Shown here one piece after another: positions 8,194 to 17,194 of a stretch of 64,000 nucleotides of DNA. Position numbers and translations under genes: made by a program. The stretch spans positions 1,116,001-1,180,000 of the forward strand of contig NZ_CP087591.1 in the NCBI RefSeq assembly GCF_015594925.2, given 5' to 3'. The DNA comes from Vibrio sp. VB16 (lineage in GTDB: Bacteria; Pseudomonadota; Gammaproteobacteria; Enterobacterales; Vibrionaceae). The notes beneath the pieces were generated by a model. The model was not told where the DNA came from. It saw nothing but the letters and a program-made list of their open reading frames with translations, and did not search any database. Numbering within the stretch: position 1 is the stretch's first letter; the number at the start of each line of letters is the position of its first letter.

Positions 8194-8513
8194 ACCTAAC
8201 TCACTTGTGTTAACGCTGGGCCATGAAAGATAAATAGACCCGGCTCTCAAGATACCAGTTATGTCGGTGAAAGGCGGAGAGAGCGGTCAGACTAAATAGT
8301 GTCTCAAAAACATTAATTGGTTTTTATGAATTATAACATTGTCAGTGGCATCGATATGCTGGATGAAGCCAGAGATCCATTCAAGTTGCACTTGGCAATA
8401 CACCATGTGTTGGAGACCAAAAATTGTTTTAGAGAGCGGTATTCTTACGAATGGCTCTACTTGCTTGAACATGACGACGGGTGAAAATCGTCCAATTTGG
8501 TTCTTATAGTCAA
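8194..8513. other. Intergenic region, 320 bp
   Basis: Lies downstream of ppsR. It contains only a 61-codon minus-strand ORF (8287-8472) without a ribosome site or recognisable similarity, which I do not call a gene. No terminator hairpin with a T-run was seen. Confidence 0.4.
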
Positions 8514-9347
8514 TTAAAATAAGTTTCTTTTTAATCCAGTCAACTGCAATATTTTTGCCGAGATCTCTTCTACCGACAGTGATGAAGTATTGAGGTAAGG
8601 GATGGCTTCTTTTCTAAAGAGCAGCTCAACAGACTGTAGTTCATTACTACATTGTTGTGCACTTGCGTAGGTACTATTTGCTAATCGTTGATGTCTTATC
8701 TCTGAAAGTCGTTCACTGTCTATGGTTAAACCAAATAGTTTATGTCGATGCATTTCAAATAATGGTAACAATTTGAGTTGCTGCATGTCTTCGCTAATAA
8801 ATGGATAATTTATTACTCTAACGCCAAACTGCAATGCCATGTATAAACTTGTCGGTGTTTTTCCACTCCTCGAAACGCCTAACAGGATAAGGTCTGCTTG
8901 GTCAATGTCTTTAATTGAAAGACCGTCATCGTGGTTTAGCGTGTATTCTACTGCCGAAATTCTGTCGAAGTATGCTTTCTCATCTTTATTTACGCTTCGG
9001 GAGCGCTGCAACTTAGGTTTAGCTTCTAGTTGTAAGTCGTTCTGAATTGGCTCAACCAACGTACCTAAAATATCATAAATATGGGCATCAGCGGTCATGA
9101 TGACCGACTTCACGTCGGGAACGACCGTTGATAGAAAAACAACAGGTTTGTTTTCCGCTGTTTTGCTCACCTGATTTATGCGCTGAACGGCTTCCTGAGC
9201 TTTAGTGCTGTTTTCGACAAACGGTATCGTTTGCTCGGAGACAACAAAAGGAAATTGACCTAATACAGCGTGGCCTAAAGTTTCACATGTGATAGCTGTT
9301 CCATCAGAAATATAAAACACATCACGTCTTTCGTTTAAATTTTGCAT
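8514..9347 (-). CDS. ppsR: PEP synthase regulatory protein PpsR (bifunctional kinase/pyrophosphorylase)
   Basis: Switches phosphoenolpyruvate synthase off by ADP-dependent threonine phosphorylation and on by phosphate-dependent dephosphorylation. The family (formerly DUF299) is recognised from VFYISDGTAITCETLG at the N-terminus, the P-loop GVSRSGKTPTSLYMA (from residue 157), NYPFISEDM and FGLTIDSERLSEIR. Length 277 aa is typical. It is divergent from ppsA, its target, with a 167-bp shared promoter region, the usual arrangement in gammaproteobacteria. Confidence 0.95.
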   Translation of the reverse strand: MQNLNERRDVFYISDGTAITCETLGHAVLGQFPFVVSEQTIPFVENSTKAQEAVQRINQVSKTAENKPVVFLSTVVPDVKSVIMTADAHIYDILGTLVEPIQNDLQLEAKPKLQRSRSVNKDEKAYFDRISAVEYTLNHDDGLSIKDIDQADLILLGVSRSGKTPTSLYMALQFGVRVINYPFISEDMQQLKLLPLFEMHRHKLFGLTIDSERLSEIRHQRLANSTYASAQQCSNELQSVELLFRKEAIPYLNTSSLSVEEISAKILQLTGLKRNLF

Positions 9348-9514
9348 AATAAGTTGAATAATTCAAAAATATTTTATATTTGTATAAGAATAATACTGAT
9401 ACTAACACCATGCAAATCAGTTTTCTGTTCGATATTGGATATTTGCAACAAGATAACGACGGAAATAATTGCTTTCCCCCTACAAGATTAGCGACACAGC
9501 TCAGGAGAAACAAC

Positions 9515-11887
9515 GTGAAACAGAACGTACTTTGGTTCAATACTTTATCAATGAATGATGTGGATAAAGTTGGTGGAAAAAATGCGTCACTCGGTGAAAT
9601 GGTATCGAATTTAGCTCAAGTTGGTGTGTCCGTCCCCAACGGGTTTGCTACAACATCGTATGCCTTTAATCAGTTTTTGGACTTTGACGGACTGGATGAA
9701 CGTATTCATTCAATTTTAGACCTGCTTGATGTGGAAGACGTAGTAGCCTTAAGAGAAGCTGGTGAAAAGATCAGAAATTGGGTGTTACAAGCTCCGCTAC
9801 CTCCATCGTTAGAGCAAGATATTCGCCATTGTTATGCTGAGCTTATCGATGGTGACGATAGTATGTCTGTTGCCGTGCGTTCGTCAGCGACGGCAGAGGA
9901 TCTGCCAGATGCTTCTTTTGCTGGACAACAAGAGACGTTTTTGAATATCTGTGGGATAGATTCTGTCATTGAAGCGACAAAGCATGTATTTGCTTCATTG
10001 TTTAACGATAGAGCCATTTCGTACCGTGTTCATCAAGGATTTGACCATAGAGGTGTAGCATTATCTGCGGGTATTCAGAGGATGGTGCGCTCTGATAAAG
10101 GCGCATCAGGCGTCCTGTTTACTTTGGATACCGAGTCCGGATTTGATCAGGTTGTATTTATTACCTCCTCATGGGGGTTGGGTGAAATGGTTGTTCAGGG
10201 AGCGGTGAACCCAGATGAATTTTATGTTCACAAACCTATTCTGGGTATGGGGTATCATCCAATTTTGAAGAAGACCATGGGCTCTAAGTTAACAAAAATG
10301 ACCTATGGAGGCAGTCGACAATTAGGGAAGCAGGTTGAGATCGGCAGTACTAGTATTGCCGAGCAAGAAACGTTCTCAATTACTGAACAAGAGATCGTTC
10401 TATTAGCTCATCAGGCAATGATCATCGAAGAACACTATGGCTGCCCAATGGATATTGAGTGGGCTAAGGATGGCTTGACCGACGAACTATTTATTGTTCA
10501 AGCTAGACCAGAAACAGTTTGCTCAAGAAGCGATACCAAAGTTATCGAAAGGTTCCAACTCAATAGCAAAGCCGATATTCTTGTTGAAGGGCGGTCTATT
10601 GGTCAGAAGATTGGTTTTGGTCCTGTTCGCCTTGTGAAAGATTTGAGTGAAATGGAATATGTTCAGCAAGGCGATGTCTTAGTCACGGATATGACAGATC
10701 CCGATTGGGAACCTGTGATGAAAAAGGCATCTGCTATTGTAACCAATCGAGGCGGTCGAACCTGTCATGCGGCTATAATTGCTCGTGAGCTTGGGATCCC
10801 AGCTATCGTCGGTTGTCATGACGCCACTTCACAATTAAATAACCAACAGCTAGTGACGGTCTCTTGTGCGGAAGGGGAGACCGGGTTTGTTTATCAGGGC
10901 GAGTTGGATTTTGAGGTTCGACGTTCAGAGGTTGATGAGTTACCGCAATTGCCAGCAAAAGTGATGATGAATGTTGGTAATCCAGATAGAGCATTTGGTT
11001 TTGCTTGTATGCCAAATGAAGGTGTTGGCTTGGCTCGTTTAGAGTTTATCATCAACAAGATGATTGGAATTCATCCTAAGGCTCTGATTAATTACAATAA
11101 ACAGTCGGTGGAAACGCAAAAAAAAATTGACCAACTGATACGTGGTTATGCCGATCCAATTGAGTTTTATGTCGCGAAGTTGTCAGAAGGTATATCTACG
11201 ATAGCGGCCGCATTTTGGCCTAAGCGGGTGATTGTTCGCATGTCTGACTTTAAATCGAATGAATATAGCAATCTTATTGGAGGAAAAGAGTATGAACCAC
11301 ATGAAGAGAACCCTATGCTTGGTTTTAGAGGGGCGTCACGATACGTATCATCGGATTTTGAAGACTGTTTCGAATTAGAGACCAGAGCCATTAAACGAGT
11401 TCGAAACAATATGGGTCTTAAGAATGTGGAGATAATGATCCCGTTTGTTCGAACACTAAGCGAAGCGTCCTCAGTGATTGAGCTTTTAGCAAAATTTGAT
11501 CTTCGAAGAGGTGAAAAAGGGCTGAAAGTGATTATGATGTGTGAGCTGCCATCTAATGCTGTGTTGGCTGATGAGTTTCTTCAATACTTTGATGGTTTTT
11601 CAATTGGGTCTAATGATATGACTCAATTGACTCTTGGACTGGATAGAGATTCTGGTGATGTGGCACATATCTTTGATGAAAGAAACGCGGCCGTAAAAGC
11701 AATGCTGAAAATGGCTATCGACGCAGCAAGTCGAGCGGGTAAATATGTGGGCATATGCGGGCAGGGCCCGTCAGATCATCAAGACTTTGCTAAGTGGTTA
11801 ATTGATGAAGGTATTAGTTCTATATCTCTTAACCCTGATACCGTAGTCGATACATGGTTAACTTTAGGTAAGCAGTTAGAAAAGTAA
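9515..11887 (+). CDS. ppsA: Phosphoenolpyruvate synthase PpsA
   Basis: Converts pyruvate, ATP and water to PEP, AMP and phosphate at the start of gluconeogenesis. Domains in order: N-terminal ATP-grasp (VGGKNASLGEMV, AVRSSATAEDLPDASFAGQQET), mobile phosphohistidine domain with the catalytic histidine in GGRTCHAAIIARELGIPA (His418), and a C-terminal PEP-binding barrel ending in GICGQGPSD with the proton-donor cysteine (about residue 748). The GTG at 9515 is preceded by AGGAGA at 6 nt and gives 790 aa, close to the E. coli enzyme; the open frame extends upstream to 9380 but that part has no similarity. Threonine near the catalytic histidine is the PpsR target. Confidence 0.97.
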   Translation: MKQNVLWFNTLSMNDVDKVGGKNASLGEMVSNLAQVGVSVPNGFATTSYAFNQFLDFDGLDERIHSILDLLDVEDVVALREAGEKIRNWVLQAPLPPSLEQDIRHCYAELIDGDDSMSVAVRSSATAEDLPDASFAGQQETFLNICGIDSVIEATKHVFASLFNDRAISYRVHQGFDHRGVALSAGIQRMVRSDKGASGVLFTLDTESGFDQVVFITSSWGLGEMVVQGAVNPDEFYVHKPILGMGYHPILKKTMGSKLTKMTYGGSRQLGKQVEIGSTSIAEQETFSITEQEIVLLAHQAMIIEEHYGCPMDIEWAKDGLTDELFIVQARPETVCSRSDTKVIERFQLNSKADILVEGRSIGQKIGFGPVRLVKDLSEMEYVQQGDVLVTDMTDPDWEPVMKKASAIVTNRGGRTCHAAIIARELGIPAIVGCHDATSQLNNQQLVTVSCAEGETGFVYQGELDFEVRRSEVDELPQLPAKVMMNVGNPDRAFGFACMPNEGVGLARLEFIINKMIGIHPKALINYNKQSVETQKKIDQLIRGYADPIEFYVAKLSEGISTIAAAFWPKRVIVRMSDFKSNEYSNLIGGKEYEPHEENPMLGFRGASRYVSSDFEDCFELETRAIKRVRNNMGLKNVEIMIPFVRTLSEASSVIELLAKFDLRRGEKGLKVIMMCELPSNAVLADEFLQYFDGFSIGSNDMTQLTLGLDRDSGDVAHIFDERNAAVKAMLKMAIDAASRAGKYVGICGQGPSDHQDFAKWLIDEGISSISLNPDTVVDTWLTLGKQLEK

Positions 11888-11970
11888 TCCTTAAAGCATC
11901 TTGGATCTGTACCACGGGGCTTGTGGTTATCAGAAGGAGCGTCCTCTCACGATTTCGCTCCCATTCACTC

Positions 11971-12510
11971 TTATACTTTGAATCCTTTTTTCCTTGATTC
12001 ATTGCGCTTCAAGGTATTCGTTAGGTGAATTGGGTGAACACAATTAATCATGTAGTACGAAACGTAGTTTTGCGTTTCTCTATCAACAAAATCGATGGCT
12101 TCTCTCATAGACTGGCTGCTAGGTAGCCGACCATCTATTTCTAATGTGAAACCAATAACGACAAGGATATCGGCCTCTTTAGCCGCTAACACTATTCCTG
12201 TTGCTTCTTTGTACTCCGGTATGGTGCATGCGCATACCATTTCTGCCGTCGCTTTATGATTCATCTGTTCAAGTTGATCTTTTGTATAACCCAATTTTTT
12301 CCCCCAAGAGTGGCTGGCTCTCCATGTGGCGGACTCCAATTGAAGACCTACTCCGTATCGAAGTGCTAAGTCGACATAGAGCTTAAAATAGTCTTTGATT
12401 AAGCTTTCGCCATATGGGTCGTTCAATAGAGTGAATGCCGCAAACTCTGATAGGTTGATGCCTAAAGCCTCTTCCCTTGTTGTCTGTATAATAATTGTCT
12501 CAACTCGACC
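11971..12510 (-). pseudogene. Homocysteine S-methyltransferase-like gene relic
   Basis: The frame carries recognisable pieces of a homocysteine S-methyltransferase: LSEFAAFTLLNDPYG, VGLQLESATWRASHSWGKKLGY, then EMVCACTIPEYKEATGI, VVIGFTLEIDGRLPSSQS and YYMINCVHPIHL. The stretch normally between NHKA and GADMV-like sequence (about 50-60 residues, with the ISGCIGPRGD region) is absent, as is the C-terminal GGCC zinc site; the frame ends in an unrelated basic tail. No start codon with a ribosome site is present upstream: similarity runs back through VETIII near 12504, while the first formal start is a TTG at 12426. I read it as a decayed gene with an internal deletion and two lost ends. Confidence 0.75.
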
Positions 12511-12545
12511 GACCTGAACAAACGAATGAATAATGTTTGTGAAAG

Positions 12546-13265
12546 TTAACGAGCCAGATTGCGAATTGGAGATACGTGATTTTCGAACGGCACGTGTCGC
12601 CGCAGAAATGTGCTACCTTCGACAAATTCAGGTGTGCTGATTCGATCCATTCGAAAATGACGGAAATCATCGCATGCCGGATCCCAAGCGACCAAATACC
12701 ATAATGGTGGCAAGATCAACATAGCTTGCGGTTCAACATATCGGTTGGTTACTGCTCCTTTTGCGTCACGGTATTGAAAGCGTAAATACAGCCGTTGCAA
12801 AAAGGCTGTCTCGAAAGCGGGCAGTAGCGCGGGGTCCATTTCTCCCATATTGGTTATGTCCACCTGCGGCGCAAGTTTCGCAACATACAAGCAATCCAGT
12901 AGACGGCGCAGGTCGCGTAACTTGTCTGATGGCAATGCGCGCTCTATTTTGGCGAGCCCTACATCTGCGAGCCCCGAAAATGGAATACCTCCGGTTGCAT
13001 ACATCGATGCAACGCTGATGAGAAGTGCAAAGACTTCGGCGACCGAGAGTCGAATTGTGGTTTGAATTGAGCGAGGATCAAGTTGCAAGCCTCCTCCGGG
13101 CCCAGGTTCAGAATGAATGACAAAGCCCTCATCGCGCAGCGTGCAGATATCACGTAATACGGTACGCCTAGATGTACCAACCTCATCCGCTAGGTCGGCG
13201 ACCGTTGAAGTACCGTTGCGGCGAAGGATACGCACGATGGCGTCTTGTCGTAAGCGAATATTCAT
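12546..13265 (-). CDS. WYL-domain transcriptional regulator with DeoR-type HTH
   Basis: N-terminal winged helix (RQDAIVRILRRNGTSTVADLADEVGTSRRTVLRDICTLRDEGF) followed by a WYL effector domain (RFQYRDAKGAVTNRYVEPQAMLILPPLWYLVAWDPACDDFRHFRMDRI region, with the PLWYLVAWD motif). Such proteins are DNA-binding repressors or activators that sense small molecules. The frame is open to 13424, but the extra 53 residues have no similarity; 13265 starts the HTH directly and 13307 is another option. It is divergent from the epoxide-hydrolase gene, which it probably controls. Its base composition is visibly richer in G+C than the genes around it, suggesting recent transfer. Confidence 0.85.
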   Translation of the reverse strand: MNIRLRQDAIVRILRRNGTSTVADLADEVGTSRRTVLRDICTLRDEGFVIHSEPGPGGGLQLDPRSIQTTIRLSVAEVFALLISVASMYATGGIPFSGLADVGLAKIERALPSDKLRDLRRLLDCLYVAKLAPQVDITNMGEMDPALLPAFETAFLQRLYLRFQYRDAKGAVTNRYVEPQAMLILPPLWYLVAWDPACDDFRHFRMDRISTPEFVEGSTFLRRHVPFENHVSPIRNLAR

Positions 13266-13449
13266 ATCGTAAGGTTTCCATTCAATGGTGCCATTATTTG
13301 TCACCATTACCTTATATACTTTATCTGTCCACGTCAGCAAAGAGATGACGAAGGTGTAATGTACATCCGTAAATCGCTGGCACTGGAAAGTGCGCCATCC
13401 TAAAAGGAGGCGCTGTTTGAACATTTAAAATAGATAAAGGAGAAAAACA

Positions 13450-14394
13450 ATGTTTGATCCAACCGATTTCCCTAAACCCACCCTTATTTCTGCCAACGGT
13501 GTGACACTCGAAGTCTTCGAAGCGGGTTTGCAAAATGTAGGAAACCCCATTGTGCTCTGTCATGGCTGGCCAGAACATGCCTTTTCTTGGCGTTATCAGG
13601 TACCCGCGCTCGCAAGAGCGGGCTATCATGTTATCGTTCCAAATCAGAGGGGTTATGGCAACTCATCTCACCCGACAGAGGTAACGGCCTATGATATTGA
13701 ACACTTGTCAGGTGACCTTATCGCACTTCTCGATCACTACGGATACGAAGATGCCACCTTTGTTGGTCACGATTGGGGGGCGATGGTCGTTTGGGGGCTG
13801 GCCTTATTGCATCCGAACCGTGTTAACAAAGTGATAAATCTGAGCTTGCCTTACCAAGAGCGTGGAGAGATCCCTTGGATCGAGTTAATGGAACAAATAC
13901 TTGGCAGTGATTACTATTTTGTCCATTTTAATCGACGTCCAGGTGTCGCAGATGCCATATTGGAGCAGAATACATTCCAGTTCCTTCGCAACCTGTACAG
14001 GAAAAATGAGCCGCCCAGAGAGCCAGAGCAAGGCATGGCGATGATCAATCTCGCCAGAGTAGAAACACCGCTCGGTGAGGCCATAATGAGTAACAATGAA
14101 TTGTCCGTTTTTGTATCAGCTTTTGACTCAACAGGGTTCACTGGCAGCATAAACTGGTATAGAAACCTAGACCGAAACTGGCGCTTGCTGGCGGAAGTGA
14201 ACCCAATTATCCAACAGCCTACGCTTATGATCTATGGCGACCGAGATATGATCCCGAAATCTGAAAAACTAACAGAGTTTGTACCTAATGTAGACATCGT
14301 CAATCTAGATTGTGGCCATTGGATCCAGCAAGAAAAGCCAGAAGAAACAAACCAAGCAATCTTAGAATGGTTGGCACATCAAACAATAACCTAG
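13450..14394 (+). CDS. Alpha/beta hydrolase, epoxide hydrolase-like
   Basis: Cytoplasmic hydrolase without a signal peptide. Motifs follow the epoxide hydrolase pattern: oxyanion-hole HGWPEHAFSWRYQ (residues 39-50), QRGYGNSS, nucleophile aspartate 108 in VGHDWGAMV, a cap domain, acid residue in MIYGDRDMIPK and catalytic histidine in CGHWIQQEKP. An aspartate rather than serine nucleophile points to epoxide hydrolase or dehalogenase chemistry. The start has AAGGAGA 6 nt upstream. Divergent from the WYL regulator. Natural substrate unknown. Confidence 0.9.
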   Translation: MFDPTDFPKPTLISANGVTLEVFEAGLQNVGNPIVLCHGWPEHAFSWRYQVPALARAGYHVIVPNQRGYGNSSHPTEVTAYDIEHLSGDLIALLDHYGYEDATFVGHDWGAMVVWGLALLHPNRVNKVINLSLPYQERGEIPWIELMEQILGSDYYFVHFNRRPGVADAILEQNTFQFLRNLYRKNEPPREPEQGMAMINLARVETPLGEAIMSNNELSVFVSAFDSTGFTGSINWYRNLDRNWRLLAEVNPIIQQPTLMIYGDRDMIPKSEKLTEFVPNVDIVNLDCGHWIQQEKPEETNQAILEWLAHQTIT

Positions 14395-14523
14395 CCCTAA
14401 GGGCGCCTCTAGATGAAATTGAGCCTCCAAAAGGACGGTGGGTATATTCGAATATCATAGACAATGCTCGACGATGCAGTAATTGTTGACGAACTATTGG
14501 TGGCTAACTAAGGAGACAATAAG

Positions 14524-15093
14524 ATGGCAGATCTGATTTTTTTCAAAAACCAAGATGAGTTTAACGTTTGGTTAGAAGCGAATCATGCTGAAATTAGTGA
14601 ACTTTGGGTCGGTTTTTACAAAAAGAGCACCGGGCGTGCAAGCCTTACGTGGTCTACGTCGGTTGACAGCGCTCTGTGTTTTGGGTGGATTGACGGTATA
14701 CGAAAAACAATCGATAACGAAAGCTATATGATTCGCTTTACTCCGCGTAAAGTAAAAAGCGTATGGAGTGCTGTGAACATAAAGAAGGTAAAAACATTAA
14801 TACAACTTGGAAAGATGAAGCCAGAAGGAATCAATATTTTTAACAACAGAACCGATACAGAAGGTTATTTCTCTGAGCAGAGAAATGTGCCACTTGCCAA
14901 AGAGTATGAAGAACAGATCAGGCGAAACGAACCCGCTTGGTTATTCTTCACTCATTTAGCGCCATCCTATAAAAGAGATTCTATTTGGTGGGTTATGAGT
15001 GCCAAGAAAAAAGAAACACAATTAAAAAGGCTATGCATATTGATTGCATCAGCTGAAGCGGGTTTAAAAATACCAACCTTGCGAAAGAAGTAA
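14524..15093 (+). CDS. YdeI/OmpD-associated family protein
   Basis: Matches the YdeI (OmdA) family: FKNQDEFNVWLEANHAE, ELWVGFYKKSTG, SALCFGWIDGIRKTID, RFTPRKVKSVWSAVN and IKKVKTLIQLGKMKPEG are the ordered family signature, and 189 aa is the expected length. Members have been linked to resistance to antimicrobial peptides and bacteriocins, but the biochemical role is unsettled. Preceded by AAGGAGACAATAAG, a good ribosome site. Monocistronic, with no clear tie to neighbours. Confidence 0.88.
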   Translation: MADLIFFKNQDEFNVWLEANHAEISELWVGFYKKSTGRASLTWSTSVDSALCFGWIDGIRKTIDNESYMIRFTPRKVKSVWSAVNIKKVKTLIQLGKMKPEGINIFNNRTDTEGYFSEQRNVPLAKEYEEQIRRNEPAWLFFTHLAPSYKRDSIWWVMSAKKKETQLKRLCILIASAEAGLKIPTLRKK

Positions 15094-15250
15094 ATATGGC
15101 ATCCTCTGAAACAGATGAGTTCAAGCTCGATAATTAGACCGACAGTTTATCTTCTAATGACACTAATACGAAAAAGCGCAAATCATCGCGTCTTTACACT
15201 GACTTTGAATAATACTTTCTTACAAATAAATTTGATAAATTAAAAAATAA

Positions 15251-15293
15251 TTGAGTCTTTTTTCCCAAAACACTGTATCTTGAAGATGTTATT
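15251..15293 (+). promoter_or_regulatory. Probable promoter of the alternative oxidase gene, with NsrR-like half-site
   Basis: TTGAGT (15251-15256) and TGTATC (15274-15279) are 17 nt apart. Immediately after lies AAGATGTTATT (15283-15293), similar to an NsrR half-site (AAGATGYATTT). The V. fischeri aox gene is known to be controlled by the nitric-oxide sensor NsrR. The site assignment here is inference. Confidence 0.4.
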
Positions 15294-15313
15294 GAGAATA
15301 AGAGGCGTTTCCC

Positions 15314-15949
15314 ATGTCACATTTTGAATTAAGTCATAAACCAGCCACCAAAATCTCTGAGAAAGTGGCCTATAAAATCACTCAGATACTGAAGTTTACG
15401 CTCAACATTTTCTACGGAAGCAAGTATGCCAAGCGTGCTGTCATTTTAGAAACCATCGCTGCTGTTCCCGGAATGGTCGCTGGTATGTTCAACCATATGA
15501 AAGCGTTAAGGCGCATGAAAGACGATGAAGGTTGGATCCGAGAATTATTGGATGAAGCAGAAAATGAAAGAATGCACTTAATGATATTTTTGGATGTTGC
15601 TAAACCGAGCTGGATTGAAAGAGCTCTGGTTCTTATTGGCCAAGGTGTATTTATATTGGTTTACACTTTAATTTACCTAGTATCCTCAAAAATTGCTCAT
15701 AGAGTCGTCGGTTATTTTGAAGAGGAAGCTTGTAAGAGCTATACGGAGTATCTTGGTAAAATTGATGACGGAGAGGTTGAAAACGTTGCAGCTCCCCAAA
15801 TTGCTATCGACTATTACCAGCTTTCACCAGACGCAACGTTATACGATGTCATCTTGAGGATCCGTATGGATGAAGCCAAGCATCGTGATAAAAACCACTC
15901 ATTTGCAGATGCTTATGAAAAAAGAGACTTACCTGCACATCAATACTAA
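15314..15949 (+). CDS. aox: Alternative oxidase (quinol oxidase, diiron)
   Basis: Cyanide-resistant ubiquinol oxidase on the cytoplasmic face of the inner membrane that reduces oxygen to water without pumping protons. The diiron ligands are all present: Glu46 (LETIAAVPGM), Glu85 and His88 (ENERMHLM), a glutamate in GYFEEEAC (about 136-138), Glu187 and His190 (RMDEAKHRDKNH). The hydrophobic segment at 103-124 is the membrane-binding helix pair. At 211 aa it is a compact bacterial form. The gene stands alone, and no neighbour is tied to respiration. Strong family call; bacterial aox genes are sporadic and found mainly in marine proteobacteria. Confidence 0.95.
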   Translation: MSHFELSHKPATKISEKVAYKITQILKFTLNIFYGSKYAKRAVILETIAAVPGMVAGMFNHMKALRRMKDDEGWIRELLDEAENERMHLMIFLDVAKPSWIERALVLIGQGVFILVYTLIYLVSSKIAHRVVGYFEEEACKSYTEYLGKIDDGEVENVAAPQIAIDYYQLSPDATLYDVILRIRMDEAKHRDKNHSFADAYEKRDLPAHQY

Positions 15950-16191
15950 CAGTTGTCTGTATTGAGCAAGTACCACGATAATAAGTGTCTTTTGAATAAT
16001 ATTTAACATCGTAGATATTTTATAAATCGACACTTACCTAGAATAATCAGTATAGCTATCTCATCAATATTGGTGAGTTCTCTACACCATTACTCTGATT
16101 TCCCTTACTTTCTCTAATGAAGGGTTAGGGCGAACGTAATACCACTCTTATACATTGTCCTAACAAAAGCTCGCGTAGTACGTATAGTTAT

Positions 16192-17091
16192 TTACGGCGT
16201 AACTATACGAACAAAGTTAACTTTTAAGTGCTCCAAAAACAGCGATAGTCTGTAAGGTACGTGTTTACGAGTTGGATACATCCCATAAATGTTCACGATT
16301 GGAAATTCAGCTACGTTTTCAATTTTAACTAAGCTACCGCTGTTAACGTGCGGATTAACAAATATGCTAGGGATCATTGCTATACCCATCCCATCCACTG
16401 TCGCTTGTATTAAGGTATTGCTATCTGAAATTACAGCGACCCACGGCTGCCGATATGAAAGGCTTTTTCCATCGACAGTTAGCATCCAGTAGTCGCCATC
16501 TCTCGAATTTCCCATATGTAAGCAATCATGATTTTTTAAGTCGGTATAATCGGAAGGTGCTTGATACTCGCTTATGTATGAAGGTGACGCATACAAGCCA
16601 AACTCTGACTCTCCGAGTTTGGTCGCAATATAAGACGAATCTTGTAACTCGAACGAGAATCGGATGCTGAGATCGATCTCTTCCTCGATTAAGTTTAGGT
16701 GGCTATTAGATAAAGCAAGGTCAAAACGAATCCCAGTGTATTCCTTGCGAAATTCTTTAATCACCATCATTAAAAAAGGCCCCATCGCATCGGGTGCAGA
16801 CAGCCGGATTAGGCCTTCAGGATTGTTCTGGTGAGCCGTTGTCAGCGAATCTTCTAATTGTTCAATATCACTCAATACGGCTTGTGCACCTTCATAATAA
16901 GTTTTTCCCCCTGGGGTAAGATGCATGCTGCGTGTTGTACGATTCAACAACACGAACCCTAGAGAATCTTCCATTGCTGCAATGTGTCTGCCGACAATAG
17001 CAGGGGTAATACCTAATGCTTTCGCTGCTTTGGAAAAGCTGCCTTTATCGACAACAGTACAAAATAGCTGCATATTCCGATATTTATCCAT
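16192..17091 (-). CDS. LysR-family transcriptional regulator
   Basis: N-terminal winged helix (FCTVVDKGSFSKAAKALGITPAIVGRHIAAMEDSLG, FVLLNRTTRSMHLTPGG) and a periplasmic-binding-protein-like effector domain, 299 aa in all. It belongs to the large CrgA/AaeR-like subgroup marked by LLNRTTRSxxLTPxG. It is divergent from the metallo-beta-lactamase gene, with about 100 bp between starts, and probably controls that gene; the inducer cannot be inferred. Confidence 0.92.
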   Translation of the reverse strand: MDKYRNMQLFCTVVDKGSFSKAAKALGITPAIVGRHIAAMEDSLGFVLLNRTTRSMHLTPGGKTYYEGAQAVLSDIEQLEDSLTTAHQNNPEGLIRLSAPDAMGPFLMMVIKEFRKEYTGIRFDLALSNSHLNLIEEEIDLSIRFSFELQDSSYIATKLGESEFGLYASPSYISEYQAPSDYTDLKNHDCLHMGNSRDGDYWMLTVDGKSLSYRQPWVAVISDSNTLIQATVDGMGIAMIPSIFVNPHVNSGSLVKIENVAEFPIVNIYGMYPTRKHVPYRLSLFLEHLKVNFVRIVTP

Positions 17092-17194
17092 TTGATACCT
17101 TTTGTATTAAGTAAAGTTACTTTTGGATGTATTGTTCTATTTGATGATATTAATTATATTTTACTTTATCTTCAATGGTGAAAAGGAAAGAACA

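Noticed and set aside
8287..8472. 61-codon minus-strand ORF between ppsR and the membrane protein gene
   Set aside because: No ribosome site, no recognisable residues, and length expected by chance.
9380..9514. Longer ppsA start adding 45 residues
   Set aside because: AGGAGA precedes the GTG at 9515, which gives the family length; the upstream part has no similarity to PpsA.
11911..11961. Hairpins after ppsA (ACCAC/GTGGT and GGAGCG/CGCTCC)
   Set aside because: Short stems without a T-run; not enough to call a terminator.
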